Source: Armatimonadaceae bacterium (GTDB taxonomy: Bacteria > Armatimonadota > Armatimonadia > Armatimonadales > Armatimonadaceae). From it: a DNA stretch of 19,392 bases. The stretch is taken from assembly GCA_030446525.1 (NCBI GenBank), contig JAUJNC010000112.1, forward strand, positions 1-19,392, read 5' to 3'. This document shows positions 7,548 through 16,396 of the stretch, one piece after another. The first letter of the stretch is position 1. Every line of letters begins with the position of its first letter. Under the pieces are notes generated by a model. It had not been told where the DNA came from. It made no database searches and saw only the letters and a list, made by a program, of their open reading frames with translations. Position numbers and translations under genes: made by a program.

Positions 7548-8294
7548 TTAAGGAACGACCATTCGGTAGCGCGCCGTGACGGTGGCCGTGACGGTCTGCT
7601 CGCCGGGCGAGACGGGTGTGGCGGCGTCTGCCGCGCGGGCGAAGGCCGCTTCGTGCATGGGGCGCACGTAGTCGACACTGCCCTCCTGGACGGCGACCAG
7701 TCGGATCTGGGGGACCTTGGCCGCGTCCGCGACCACCTGCGCCTTGCGCTGGGCGTCCGCGACCGCCTTCCGCAGCGCCTCCTCCTTCGCCTTGGTGGGG
7801 TCGTCCAGGTCGAAGGCGATGCCGCCGGCCACGTTCGCGCCCGCCTTCACCGCCGCGTCGATCATCCGGCCCACGTCGCCCACCTTGCGCACCGTGACGC
7901 GGACGGTGTTGCTGACCTGGTAGCCGATGATCTGGGGCTGCCTGGGTTCCCTCCCGGCCGGCTCGGGGCGCGGGTTTTCGTATTGTGGGTAGATCGAGTA
8001 GTTGTTTGTCTGTATGTCCTTCTCGGCCACGCCGGCCCCGCGGATGGCGCTTGTCACCTTCTGCGTGATCTCGGCGTTCTGCTCGGCGGCGCGCGTCGAG
8101 TCCGCCGCCTGGGTCTGCACGCCCAGCGTCAGGCGGGCGATATCGGGCTTCACCTGCACCTCGCCCTTCCCCTGCACCATGATGCCGTTCATGTCGGAAT
8201 CCCTCTCCCTTTCCTGGGCGTATGCCTGGGGAATGCCGCTCGCGATCGCCGCAAGCAGGCCGGCCGCGGCCACAACGATACCCATCCGTCTCAT
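7548..8294 (-). CDS. Secreted SIMPL (DUF541) domain protein
   Basis: A 248-aa protein with a clear Sec signal peptide (MRRMGIVVAAAGLLAAIASG, cleavage after AYA at about 26). The SIMPL domain fills the rest: IMVQGKGEVQVKPDIARLTL at about 38-57, ITQKVTSAIRGAGVAEKDIQ, and NTVRVTVRKVGDVGRMIDAA, ending in a strand-rich VTATVTARYRMVVP. The size equals the family norm (E. coli YggE is about 246 aa). ATG 8294 is preceded by AAGGAG at good spacing. It lies 79 nt after the stop of the giant paralogue A. It shares its whole architecture with the next gene, so the pair arose by tandem duplication, the downstream copy gaining a glycine loop. I see no strong promoter in the 79-nt gap, so read-through from the giant genes is possible. 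Confidence 0.92.
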   Translation of the reverse strand: MRRMGIVVAAAGLLAAIASGIPQAYAQERERDSDMNGIMVQGKGEVQVKPDIARLTLGVQTQAADSTRAAEQNAEITQKVTSAIRGAGVAEKDIQTNNYSIYPQYENPRPEPAGREPRQPQIIGYQVSNTVRVTVRKVGDVGRMIDAAVKAGANVAGGIAFDLDDPTKAKEEALRKAVADAQRKAQVVADAAKVPQIRLVAVQEGSVDYVRPMHEAAFARAADAATPVSPGEQTVTATVTARYRMVVP

Positions 8295-8373
8295 GATTGT
8301 TTCCGCTCCTTCAGATCAACGTGCCACGGACTGCGGTTCTAACACCACGGACACGCCGCTGTCGATCTAACGA

Positions 8374-11130
8374 TCATTTGCCTGTGCCCGTGACAGGCGC
8401 CAAAACGCCTTCGTTCAGGAGCGACACCGCTTTGTCAAAGCGCATCTCGCTCATGTCAAAGACGATGCCGTCCCAACCGCTCTCGGCTGCGTCGTTCAAG
8501 ATCCCTCGGATATTGGACCAGTGTTCTTCCAAGATATCGGACGGTGCGAAGCGGAGATCCTTCAGCACGCGCTTGGACCGTGACCGGGCGGTCTGCTCTT
8601 GCGACGGGTCGTTGCTGTGGGGGTTGGGGCTGGGATCGGGGAGGGCATCGGCCCTGTCCCAGCTTCCGTACCAGTCAAGCTGCCCGCGAAAGGCGGCGTT
8701 GGCGCGGCCCTTGAGGAGCAAAGCAAGCTCAGGATGCGCGCGACGCAGCGCCGCATAAAGCTGTTCCATGAAGTGGGTGTTTGTCTCGTAGCGAAAGGCG
8801 CGCCATCGCTCCACGGGCGTTTTAACAACAGGAGTGTTTGTCGAGGCAGGGGGAACCACGCGGGGGGGCGCGCCGTCGTCGGGGAAGAACGGCAGGCTCA
8901 GGTCCGCGCCGGCTCTCCAGCTGCCGGAAAAGCTGAGATCAACGGGGTCGTAGCCTTCCTGCCGCAGGAAGGCGAGACGCAGTTCGGGTGTGTACCCGAA
9001 GTCGCCGCTGTCACGCAGACCGTAGTACCAGTCGTCGTCACCGGGGATGGTGTAGCCTGGTCCGGCGGTGTCCCGGAGCACCAGCCCGGCAAGACCGGGG
9101 GTGTTCGCCAGATCCGCGAGCCGCCGCGTAAGCCGTGCCACAAGCACGGGCGTATCGAAGCGCGCCCAATCGCCGGAATGTCCCAGGATGTGCTCTATGG
9201 CCCCGGCTGTGTATTCACCCCGTTTCGCCCCCGGGGACGCGGCACGCCGCTGGGCGTAGGCCCCGGACGTTTCGCCCATAAGGTTCACGTCCCGGAGGTC
9301 AGCGGCGGCATCCCCCGGATCTTTGCCCGCCGTCTTGAGGAGCCGCACGACGGCGAAAACGGGCAGGTTTTTCCCCTTTCCCGCGGCAATCGCCCTGCGT
9401 AGGGGAGACGCTTGCTTCACCCTCTCGTCGCCGCCCGCCTCCGGCGCCTCGACCCAGAGCTGGTTGAAGCCCCGCTTTTGTGCCTCTTCCACGGCGCGCG
9501 CCGCCTCCTCCGGGCTGGCGGGCGCGACGTACAGGGCGCGCGCCGCGAACGCGGCGGGCAACGATGCCGGTTTCAGGCGCGGCGCGGCGGTGGCGGGCGA
9601 TCCGGGAGTGCCCGGCGCGGAAGGTTCTTGCGACAGCAGCACCTTGTTAAAGGATGCTTCCGGCTCCATCCTTCTGGCGTCGATGGTGCCGACTCCTGGC
9701 ACGAGGTAGGAAAGCTGGGTGGTGAGGTCGAGCCCCACCGTTTCCGTGCGCAGGGGATGGTTCCGCCCGGCCTCGCGTGCCGCCAGTTCGCCGACATGTC
9801 TCCGCAGCGCGGGCGGCAGTTCGGCCACGGAGAAATCTTCCGGGCTGTTCACGTAACCCCTTCCCGTGCGATAGCGGTTTTGTTGCCGCTCCACGAGCTT
9901 TCGCACCGTTGCCGGATCGAGTGCGAGCGGGTCACCCGGCGCGAACTGGAGATACTGGGCGGGGTTCTGCGCCATGATCTGCTTTTCGAACGTGTGGTAC
10001 GGGAACGCCTCCTCCTTCGCCGCGTCGGAATCAAAAAGCCACTCGCTGAGCGCCGCATGCCGCGTGCCGATGCCGACGATGTCGTCGGTCAGCACGAAGG
10101 CAGCACCCGCAAGCGGGTACCCGACTTTGCGGAACGTGCCGGTGACCGCGAGGCACAGCGCCCGGAGCACGTCACCCGCCCGCGCGGTCGTCCCCCGCGT
10201 CCCAACAGGCAGCTTCGCCACGCGCGGATCCGCGTACAGCTCCAGGCGCGCGGCCTGACCCACGCGCCGGACCAGGTCGCCCAGGGTGGCCACGCCGCTC
10301 AACGACACCGGCGTGTTCAGGGCGGGCGTATCAAAGGCAAGCTGGCTCGGCTTGGGCCGGCTGGGGACCACCTGCCGCAGCGGCGCCCTGGTATTCGCGG
10401 GGCTTTCCCCGTCCTCCTCGTCCCCGACCAGCCGGATTGTGTCTTCGTAGGGGCGGGCATTATACCTGCCGAAACCGGCCACCAGGTTTTCTTCGTTGGC
10501 CACCCGGATCGCCATCTCCGCCGCTCGATTTACCCGCAGCCGCACCCGTTCCCGCTCCCCCGGCGACAGAACCCTGCGGGTCTCCTTCGCCGGGCCCTTC
10601 TGGAACCGGAACGTTTCGGGAAGGAGCAGCCGGAAAAAGGGCTGCTGCTCGGGCGAAAGGTCGGCAAGGCCAAGCCCCTGCGGGCCCGCTATCAGCCGCC
10701 ACTGCGCGGCATTGAGCGAGGCCAGAAGCAGGCCCATCTTGTCGGTAAGTCCTGCCTGGGACAGGAGATCCAGCGGGCCGGGCTTGGTGCTCAGGACCAC
10801 CATCGTCGTGGGCGCGAGGACCGTCAGCGTCGGGAGCGCCACCACCTTGCGCCCGAAGCGCGCGGCTATGGTGCGCAGCAGGTACCCGTCCGCGCGGGGC
10901 GGGGGCAGCGGCGGCGCTTTGGGCGCGGGATGGGTGTCCTGCGGGTCCACCACGAGGAGCGGCCCGCGGCGGACCGCATCCCAGGGCACCCGCTCCAATG
11001 CCTTTGCCAGCGTACCGATCCCTGGTTGGGCGTTCGCGGCCGTCGTATCCTGCGCGAGGGCCGGCAGTGCGGAGGATACGGCCGCGACGAGGGCGGCAAC
11101 AGGCGATAGCTGTTTCAGGAACCTCTTCAT
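8374..11130 (-). CDS. Giant exported protein A: STN-like domain plus GHL10-like TIM-barrel region
   Basis: 918 aa, unbroken frame. Residues 1-27 are a Sec signal peptide (cleavage after ALA). Residues 40-260 contain no domain I know. Residues about 274-350 (VSLSGVATLGDLVRRVGQAA, LELYADPRV, then DVLRALCLAVTGTFRKVG and AFVLTDDIVGIG) have the beta-alpha-beta look of the short N-terminal domain of secretins and TonB receptors (STN), though no pore domain follows. Residues about 530-905 look like a (beta/alpha)8 barrel of the GHL10/DUF187 type: ARALYVAPASPEEAARAVEE, RGFNQLWVEAPEAGG, GLAGLVLRDTAGPGY, LAFLRQEGYDPVDL, RWRAFRYETNTHFMEQLYAA and GWDGIVFDMSEM as successive strands or helices. Its ATG overlaps the stop of gene B by four bases (ATGA), so translation is coupled. 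Function unknown; carbohydrate hydrolysis or binding outside the cytoplasm is a guess from the barrel. Catalytic acids cannot be assigned. Confidence 0.75.
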   Translation of the reverse strand: MKRFLKQLSPVAALVAAVSSALPALAQDTTAANAQPGIGTLAKALERVPWDAVRRGPLLVVDPQDTHPAPKAPPLPPPRADGYLLRTIAARFGRKVVALPTLTVLAPTTMVVLSTKPGPLDLLSQAGLTDKMGLLLASLNAAQWRLIAGPQGLGLADLSPEQQPFFRLLLPETFRFQKGPAKETRRVLSPGERERVRLRVNRAAEMAIRVANEENLVAGFGRYNARPYEDTIRLVGDEEDGESPANTRAPLRQVVPSRPKPSQLAFDTPALNTPVSLSGVATLGDLVRRVGQAARLELYADPRVAKLPVGTRGTTARAGDVLRALCLAVTGTFRKVGYPLAGAAFVLTDDIVGIGTRHAALSEWLFDSDAAKEEAFPYHTFEKQIMAQNPAQYLQFAPGDPLALDPATVRKLVERQQNRYRTGRGYVNSPEDFSVAELPPALRRHVGELAAREAGRNHPLRTETVGLDLTTQLSYLVPGVGTIDARRMEPEASFNKVLLSQEPSAPGTPGSPATAAPRLKPASLPAAFAARALYVAPASPEEAARAVEEAQKRGFNQLWVEAPEAGGDERVKQASPLRRAIAAGKGKNLPVFAVVRLLKTAGKDPGDAAADLRDVNLMGETSGAYAQRRAASPGAKRGEYTAGAIEHILGHSGDWARFDTPVLVARLTRRLADLANTPGLAGLVLRDTAGPGYTIPGDDDWYYGLRDSGDFGYTPELRLAFLRQEGYDPVDLSFSGSWRAGADLSLPFFPDDGAPPRVVPPASTNTPVVKTPVERWRAFRYETNTHFMEQLYAALRRAHPELALLLKGRANAAFRGQLDWYGSWDRADALPDPSPNPHSNDPSQEQTARSRSKRVLKDLRFAPSDILEEHWSNIRGILNDAAESGWDGIVFDMSEMRFDKAVSLLNEGVLAPVTGTGK

Positions 11131-13847
11131 CTGCTTTCTTGTGCCGCCAGGTCTTTCTGGGCGGCAGGCAGGGCCTCCAGCAAAGACAGGGCCTTATCCA
11201 CGGGCACCGCGCTCAGGTCGAAGACGATGCCGTCCCAATTGCCCTTTTCGCGGTCGAAGAGGAACCCGAGCGTCCGGGCGTAGATTTCGCGGGGGGTGTA
11301 CTTGACATTGGGGTCCGGCACGGTCGGATCCCGGTACGTGGCGCTCAGCAGGATGCGGCGCGAGAACGAGCGCGCGGTCTGCGCCGTGGTCGCGGATGAC
11401 GGCTCGTTGAATTCAAGCTTGCGGCGCGGGAGGGCGTCGGGCTTGTCCCAGGTGCCGTACCAGGATTGGCTGGAAAAATCGGAGCGGTCGCTCAGAAGCA
11501 GAGCCAGGTTGGGGTGCGCGGCGCGCACCGCCGCGTACACCTCACCCATCAGGCGCACGTTCCTCTTGTTGCGCGACGCGTTCCACTGCTGTCCGGGTGA
11601 CTTGGCGTTCGGGTCGCTGATCCAGCGCCCCTCCACCTCGATCATGCGCGGCCGCAGGCTCGAATCGGAGAAGAACGGCAGGCTCAGATCGGCGCCGCCC
11701 GGGAACCCTGAACTACCCATATCGATGGGGTCCATCCCTTCCTGCCGCAGGAATTGGAGGCGCGCGTCCAGTGAGTACCCGAAGTCGGCGCGATCGGAGG
11801 AGCTATAGACGCTGCTGCTGTCGCCGGGATCGGCGTAGCCGGGGGCGGCGGTGTCGCGCAGCACCAGGCCCGTCAGCCCCGGCGTGGCTGCCAGGTCCAG
11901 CAGCCGCCGCTTCACGAGGCCCGGAGTGGCCGGCGCATCCGGGCGCAGCCAATCGCCGCCGGAACGCGCCAGCGTGTCCCGTGTCCACGGGGCGAGCTGG
12001 GTCGTTGCCAGGGCGGCCAGGCGCCGCCTGGTGTGGGAAGCGCCGGTCTCGCCCAGGATGTTAATGTCCAGGCTGTCCGCCGGCACGCCACCCGGTTCCG
12101 TCGACCCCGACCGCCGGAGCAGCCGCACGACGCCGAAGACCATCAGGCCCTGCCCCTTGCCGGATTTGACCGCTGCCGAGAGCAGCTGCTTGCCGCCCTC
12201 GCCTTCGGGCACCTCGACCCACAGGTGCGTCAGCTTGCGGCGGCGCGCCTCTTTCGCGGCGCGCGCGGCCTCCTCCGCGTTCGCCGGGGCGATGTACAGC
12301 GCGCGGGCCGTCAGAGAGGGGGGCAACACGGCGGGCGGCGCGTCGGGCATGGTCCCCGGCGCGGGCGTCGGCAGCGCCGGGATGTTGTAAAGGCTCAGGT
12401 ACCGGTCTTCCAGATCGCCCAGCCCCGGCACGAGGTACGACAGGCGCGTCCGTACGTCCAGCCGTACCCGGTCGGTGCGGGCGTTCTTGTATCTTTCCTG
12501 GCTGCTGCTGCTTGCCAGCTCCTCCTGCACGTGCTTCAGGAGGGCCGGGGGCAAGTCGGTGACGGGCATGTCCCTGTCGGCGGTCGGGGAGCGGTACATC
12601 GCGGCCCGCTTCTCCTCCAGCTTTTTCAGCGTCCCGGCATCGAGGGCGAAGGGGTCGCCGGGGGAGAAGTCCAGGTACTGCCACGGCTGCATCTCCCGGA
12701 TGCGCTTGTCCTGCTCCTGCCGGTTCTTGTATTCCTGCCCTCCGACACCTTGTGCCCACTCGGAAAGCCGTGCCCTGCGGGTGCCGATTCCCTCGACGTC
12801 GTCGGTGAGCACGTAGGCCGGCCCGACCTTGCGGAACGTGCCGGTCACCACAAGGCACAGCGCGCCCAGCACGTCGCTCGCCCGCGCCTGGCCGCCCTTG
12901 GCCCAGACCGGCAGCCGCCCCACGCGCCGGTCGGCGTACAGCTCCAAACCCGCCACCTTCCCGACACGTTTCAGCAGCTCCTCGACCGTCAGCGACGGGA
13001 CCCTCTGGGCGGTCGCCTCGGGCCTTGTCACGCCGTCCGGGCCGACCCGCATGCCAGCGGGCGCGCCGGCCTGAGGCGGGCTGCCCTGCGCCGGGGCCGG
13101 GCTGCCGGGCGGGGGGGGCGTGCCGCCTTCCAGCGACACGGCCCCCTGGAGCGCGGGCGCGTCGAAGGAGAGATGCCCCGATTTCAGGCGGTTGGGGAGC
13201 TCGTGGCGGAGCGTCACGCCGTAGGCGTCGGGCCGCGCGTAGTAGTCGCTGGTGTAGCCCAGCGTGTAGTACTCGGTCCCCTCGGGATGGTTGCGGCCCG
13301 GGTCGCCGATGCCGTAGGACGAGTACGTCTGGGTCGCCGAAGGGAAAGACAGGCTCGTACTGCGGTTAACCCGCAGCCGCACCCCGGCCTTTTGCGTCGG
13401 TGACAGGGTGACAAAGGAATTCTGCCCTTCGCTGCGGTATCCCCCCTCCCGGGTCGCGGTGACCTTTTGCACCCGGAACGGCTCGGGCAGGAGCGACAGG
13501 AACAGGGTGCGCTGCTCCCCCTGAAGGTCGCCCGCCCCCAGCCCCTGCGGGCTGGCCAGCTTTTGCCACTGCGCCGCCGACAGCGAGGCGAATAAGAGGC
13601 GCATCTTATCGCCCTGGCGGCGTCCTGCGCCATTTGGTCGTCGGGCGGTGTTGAAAACCACCATCTCCGTCAGCGTCGAGGCTGTAGCGCCCTGCGTGAC
13701 GACCTTCCAGCCCGAAGCAGCATCCAGCAGCGGCATCCGGCCCGACGCGTGGCGGTGGTGGGGCATGGTCCAGCAGCGGCTGGTAGCAGCAACCGGCGCA
13801 GGCGTTCGGCGCGGGGCCGCGGCCCCAGCGCGAAAGCGCCTGTTCAT
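11127..13847 (-). CDS. Giant exported protein B: paralogue of A (N-terminus frameshifted)
   Basis: The open frame gives 906 aa and follows protein A from about residue 40 to the end. Shared blocks: LLFASLSAAQWQKLASPQGL (A: LLLASLNAAQWRLIAGPQGL), RLRVNRS, the STN-like block at about 287-355 (LELYADRRV, GALCLVVTGTFRKVG, AYVLTDDVEGIGTR), YLxFxPGDPxALD, and the barrel-like region at about 513-892 (ARALYIAPANAEEAARAAKE, THLWVEVPEGEGG, GLTGLVLRDTAAPGY, FLRQEGMDPIDM, NWDGIVFDLSAVPVDKAL). B has a proline/glycine linker (about 241-268) before the STN block that A lacks. The first ~35 residues of this frame (MNRRFRAGAAAPRRT...) do not resemble A and contain no signal peptide; the matching leader lies in another frame further upstream (see 13848-14060), so an indel near 13740 probably hides the true start. 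Gene A follows with a 4-nt overlap. Function unknown. Confidence 0.75.
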   Translation of the reverse strand: MNRRFRAGAAAPRRTPAPVAATSRCWTMPHHRHASGRMPLLDAASGWKVVTQGATASTLTEMVVFNTARRPNGAGRRQGDKMRLLFASLSAAQWQKLASPQGLGAGDLQGEQRTLFLSLLPEPFRVQKVTATREGGYRSEGQNSFVTLSPTQKAGVRLRVNRSTSLSFPSATQTYSSYGIGDPGRNHPEGTEYYTLGYTSDYYARPDAYGVTLRHELPNRLKSGHLSFDAPALQGAVSLEGGTPPPPGSPAPAQGSPPQAGAPAGMRVGPDGVTRPEATAQRVPSLTVEELLKRVGKVAGLELYADRRVGRLPVWAKGGQARASDVLGALCLVVTGTFRKVGPAYVLTDDVEGIGTRRARLSEWAQGVGGQEYKNRQEQDKRIREMQPWQYLDFSPGDPFALDAGTLKKLEEKRAAMYRSPTADRDMPVTDLPPALLKHVQEELASSSSQERYKNARTDRVRLDVRTRLSYLVPGLGDLEDRYLSLYNIPALPTPAPGTMPDAPPAVLPPSLTARALYIAPANAEEAARAAKEARRRKLTHLWVEVPEGEGGKQLLSAAVKSGKGQGLMVFGVVRLLRRSGSTEPGGVPADSLDINILGETGASHTRRRLAALATTQLAPWTRDTLARSGGDWLRPDAPATPGLVKRRLLDLAATPGLTGLVLRDTAAPGYADPGDSSSVYSSSDRADFGYSLDARLQFLRQEGMDPIDMGSSGFPGGADLSLPFFSDSSLRPRMIEVEGRWISDPNAKSPGQQWNASRNKRNVRLMGEVYAAVRAAHPNLALLLSDRSDFSSQSWYGTWDKPDALPRRKLEFNEPSSATTAQTARSFSRRILLSATYRDPTVPDPNVKYTPREIYARTLGFLFDREKGNWDGIVFDLSAVPVDKALSLLEALPAAQKDLAAQESR

Positions 13848-14060
13848 TTACCAGCAGCGCTTCCGTACGGCTCGGCATCCGGAGCAGACCAGCGGCTTCG
13901 CGAGCGTGTTGATCAAGCGCGGCTGCGGTCGCGGCTGGCTTCAGCGCGCTGCGCGAGTCGGCGGCGGGCAGACGGCCGCTTCGCCGCGGCGCAAGGAGCC
14001 AAACGAGGCGGCTGCGGCGACGGCTGGATAACGAAGGCTGCCAACACGCGGGACAACGAA
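13848..14060 (-). other. Probable frameshifted N-terminal part of giant protein B
   Basis: Between the hairpin after the EEP gene and the open frame of protein B, one minus-strand frame stays open and carries SRLVWLLAPRRSGR, a run rich in Ala/Leu, then EALLVNEQALSRWGRGPAPN and LLDHAPPPPRVGPD. This parallels GPLLVVDPQ...PPLPPPRADGY of protein A (about residues 56-83). A frame change near 13740-13760 then leads into LLDAASGWKVV, the equivalent of LLRTIAARFGRKVV in A. A GGGGAG ribosome-binding-like site lies at about 14078-14083, but no start codon follows in frame, so the start is also likely damaged. The full protein would be about 970 aa. Confidence 0.45.
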
Positions 14061-14115
14061 GCCTACGATAGCTTCTCCCCGACAGTGAGAGTCGGCACAG
14101 GTCGGTGTTCAAAGT

Positions 14116-14140
14116 CCGAGGGATTGGCTTTGTCCCTCGG
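14116..14140 (-). terminator. Perfect 8-bp hairpin directly after the EEP gene
   Basis: CCGAGGGA (14116-14123) and TCCCTCGG (14133-14140) are perfect inverted repeats around a 9-nt loop. On the minus strand the hairpin begins three bases after the EEP stop codon and is followed by a weak ACTTTGAAC tract. The position suits a terminator that separates the EEP gene from giant protein B. The poor T-run makes full termination uncertain. Confidence 0.55.
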
Positions 14141-14142
14141 CG

Positions 14143-15147
14143 CTACGGGTCGTTGTCGCGGTCGGTGCGGAAGGTGGCCCAGGTGGGCAGGCGGTCGGAG
14201 ACGCTCTTGTCGTAGACCTTGCGCTCCGCACGGCGCGGCTTCGGATAAACATACGCGTGCCCCGTCCTCCTGCTGCGAGACGGCGGGCGAGGACATGATC
14301 ACATGGTCGATGCGGCTCGCGGGACTGAAATGGGTCACCACGCTGGATGGCAGCCGCGCCCGGGCGTTGACGACCCCGCGGCCGTCCCGCCGGCCGCCGG
14401 TGATCTCGGCGAGCGTGGGCGAGACGGAGGTCGTTGAAATCGCCGACCGCGACGATGTCCTTGTCGGCGTTTTCGACGCCCACTCGTCCAGGCGGGCGCG
14501 CAGGCGCCGGGCCTGGGTGCGGCGCAGGCGGATCGAGCGCTCGTCGAACATGGTTTTGAGGTGGACGACGACGAACAGGAAGTCGAATCGCCGACGCGCG
14601 CCGGGGCGACGAGCGGCGCGCGCAGGTCGCCCTGGGCGCGCTCCAGATCCCGGTTGACGTCGGGCCACTGCGCGCGCGGCCCACCGACGCGCGCGACGCG
14701 TCCCACAGGATGGCGCAGTGCGTCCGGCCCGGGACGTCCCCAGGACATACCGGTAGCCGGGCAGGTAGCGCAGCAGGCGGTCCATCGGTCTCGGCGTCGC
14801 CGATCTCCTGCAGGCCGAGCAGCGCGCGCCGGTCGCCCGACGACCTCGGCGACGACGCGCACATCCTCCTCGGTGCGCGGCTCCGGGCCTTCCGTGCCGA
14901 ACCACTTGATGTTAAAGGAGCCGATAGCTCCGACATCCATCCCGCCGCGGCGGGGCGGCGGGCACGCCGCGCGGCTGCTCCCCCGTGGACACGGTGCCGG
15001 GACCGGCGGCGGCGCCTCCGGCCTTTGCCGCCGCAGGCGGGCCGCGCCGTAGCCGAACATCAGGATCAGCAGGGCGATCCCCGAGGGGCGTGCGCGGGTT
15101 GCGCGGCCTCCTCGCCCGATTGTAGGGGAGTAGTCGCGGCGCGCCAT
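14143..15147 (-). CDS. Membrane-anchored endonuclease/exonuclease/phosphatase (EEP) family protein (frameshifted)
   Basis: Start ATG 15145-15147 ([15 protein letters not shown]) with GGAGGGA upstream; stop TAG 14143-14145 after FRTDRDNDP. About 334 aa after correction. Residues about 22-37 ([15 protein letters not shown]) are a single hydrophobic segment, probably a signal anchor, followed by a proline-rich linker. EEP core: [13 protein letters not shown] (metal-ligand Asn), [21 protein letters not shown] (metal-ligand Glu), [46 protein letters not shown] (coded at about 14430-14453; catalytic Asp and Asn) and [14 protein letters not shown] (catalytic His; SRIDH at 14303-14317). All expected catalytic positions are present, so an active Mg-dependent phosphoesterase or nuclease is likely; the substrate could be DNA, phosphoinositide-like or another phosphodiester. 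The motifs lie in at least three frames. It sits directly after deoB; an exported enzyme attacking DNA would fit with phosphopentomutase salvage, which is inference. Confidence 0.82.
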
Positions 15148-16346
15148 TCAGTCCCTCCCTCACCCCTCCCCATCGGGGGAGGAGGCAAAAACGACCTGCC
15201 CAGGGCAGGCGGGGGGCGCCGAGCCAGGCGGCGACGGCGGCGCCCCAGTCGGCGAAGGTGGCGCACGCCGAGGGGGACGGGCCGGGTGATCGGCGGGCAA
15301 GCAGGAGCGGGGCGTACTCGCGCGAATGGTCGGTGGACGGGGTGGTGGGGTCGTTGCCGTGGTCGGCCGTAATGCCCACCAGATCGCCCGGGGCGAGGCG
15401 CGGAGCGAGCCTCACCAAGGAAGGCGTCGAACCCCGGCCAGGAGGCGCGAAGTTAGGGGGTCGTTGCGGTGGCCGTAGAGCATGTCGAAGTCTTCCAGGT
15501 TCGCGAAGACGAAATCGGAATGGGCGCCCGGGCCCTCGTCCGACAGGGCCCGGGCCAGCGCGGCGATGTGGTCGGGGTTGTTCGTGGTCTGTTCCGCCGT
15601 GGTGATGCGCCGGAGAAGATCTCCCGTATCTTGCCGATGGCGTGGACCTTTTTGCCCGCCGCCACGAGGGTATCCAGGAGTCGTGGGGCGGGCGGGGAGC
15701 GGGTAGTCGCGCCGGTTCTCGGTGCGCCGGAAGTTGTCGCCCGCCGTGCCGACAAACGGCCGGGCGATCACGCGGCCGACGTGGTGTGGCGGCGCGAGCA
15801 TTTCGCGCGCGATCTCGCACACCTGGTACAGCGCTCCAGCCCGAAGACGGCGGGGTCTTCGTGCGCGGCCACCTGGAAGACGAGTCGGCCGACGTAGACG
15901 ATGGGATAGCCGGTGCACGGGTGCTCCTCGCCCCGCCGCCGGATGATCTCCGTGCCCGACGCGGGGGTGTTGCCGAGCGTTTTGGTGCCGATGCGCGCGC
16001 CTCGAAGGGTTGCATCACCTGGGGGAAGCCGTGCGGGTAGGTCGGGAACGGCACCCGGGTGTGGATGCCCATCATTCCAGTGCCCGGTGACGGTGTCCTT
16101 CCTTGGAGATCTCCGCCCGCCAGGCGGCCCCAGGCGGCCGGCGCATCCAGGCGGGGCGGCACCCCCTCCATCGGGGTGATGTTCCCCATCCGAGCCGTGA
16201 GGGGCAGGGCGAGTCCGTGGACGACGCGCGGTGTTCGCGAGCGTGTTGGAGCCGAGGTCCCCGGCGCCGTACTCGACGGCGTCCGGCGGGCAGCTCGCCC
16301 GCCCCGCACCCGTCAGGACGATCAAGAAGAAACGATGCCTATCCAT
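15148..16346 (-). CDS. deoB: Phosphopentomutase (frameshifted)
   Basis: Interconverts (deoxy)ribose-1-phosphate and (deoxy)ribose-5-phosphate in nucleoside breakdown; an alkaline-phosphatase-fold, Mn-dependent cytoplasmic enzyme. Motifs in order: [11 protein letters not shown] followed (corrected) by [20 protein letters not shown] and [67 protein letters not shown] (catalytic-loop region); [69 protein letters not shown] with metal ligands (ADHGND coded by 15350-15367); and the end LGRSFL. Corrected length of about 390 aa matches the family. At the start, a missing G (ctgGac) and an extra G (gccgGac) restore the motif, both homopolymer slips. The exact stop is unclear: a palindromic repeat lies in the last 40 bases, and a TGA touching the next ATG (15148-15150) is the likely end. 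No ribosome binding site is obvious before ATG 16346. Confidence 0.88.
15152..15185. repeat. GC-rich palindromic repeat, copy 1
   Basis: The minus strand reads CCTCCCCCGATGGGGAGGGG then TGAGGGAGGG. The core CCTCCCC/GGGGAGG is palindromic. It resembles the element at 16397-16444 in core, order and flanking G-runs. It occupies the end of deoB and the ribosome binding site of the EEP gene; when translated it gives the [15 protein letters not shown] tail often produced by such repeats. Likely a small dispersed REP-like element; only two copies are visible here. Confidence 0.5.
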
Positions 16347-16396
16347 AGCTTGTTTACAGGGGGCTTTCGTCGAACGCGAGTGTTTATCTCAGGACA

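Noticed and set aside
9774..10350. Secretin identity for the giant proteins because of the STN-like block
   Set aside because: No secretin pore domain or repeated N1/N2 domains follow; the C-terminus is barrel-like instead.
9412..11109. A 565-codon open frame on the plus strand opposite giant protein A
   Set aside because: Its product is Arg/Gly/His-rich low-complexity sequence without motifs, a result of GC-rich codon bias opposite a real gene with a signal peptide and a paralogue.
12033..13403. A 456-codon plus-strand open frame opposite giant protein B
   Set aside because: Same reason: composition-driven antisense frame. The minus-strand protein aligns with its paralogue over its whole length.
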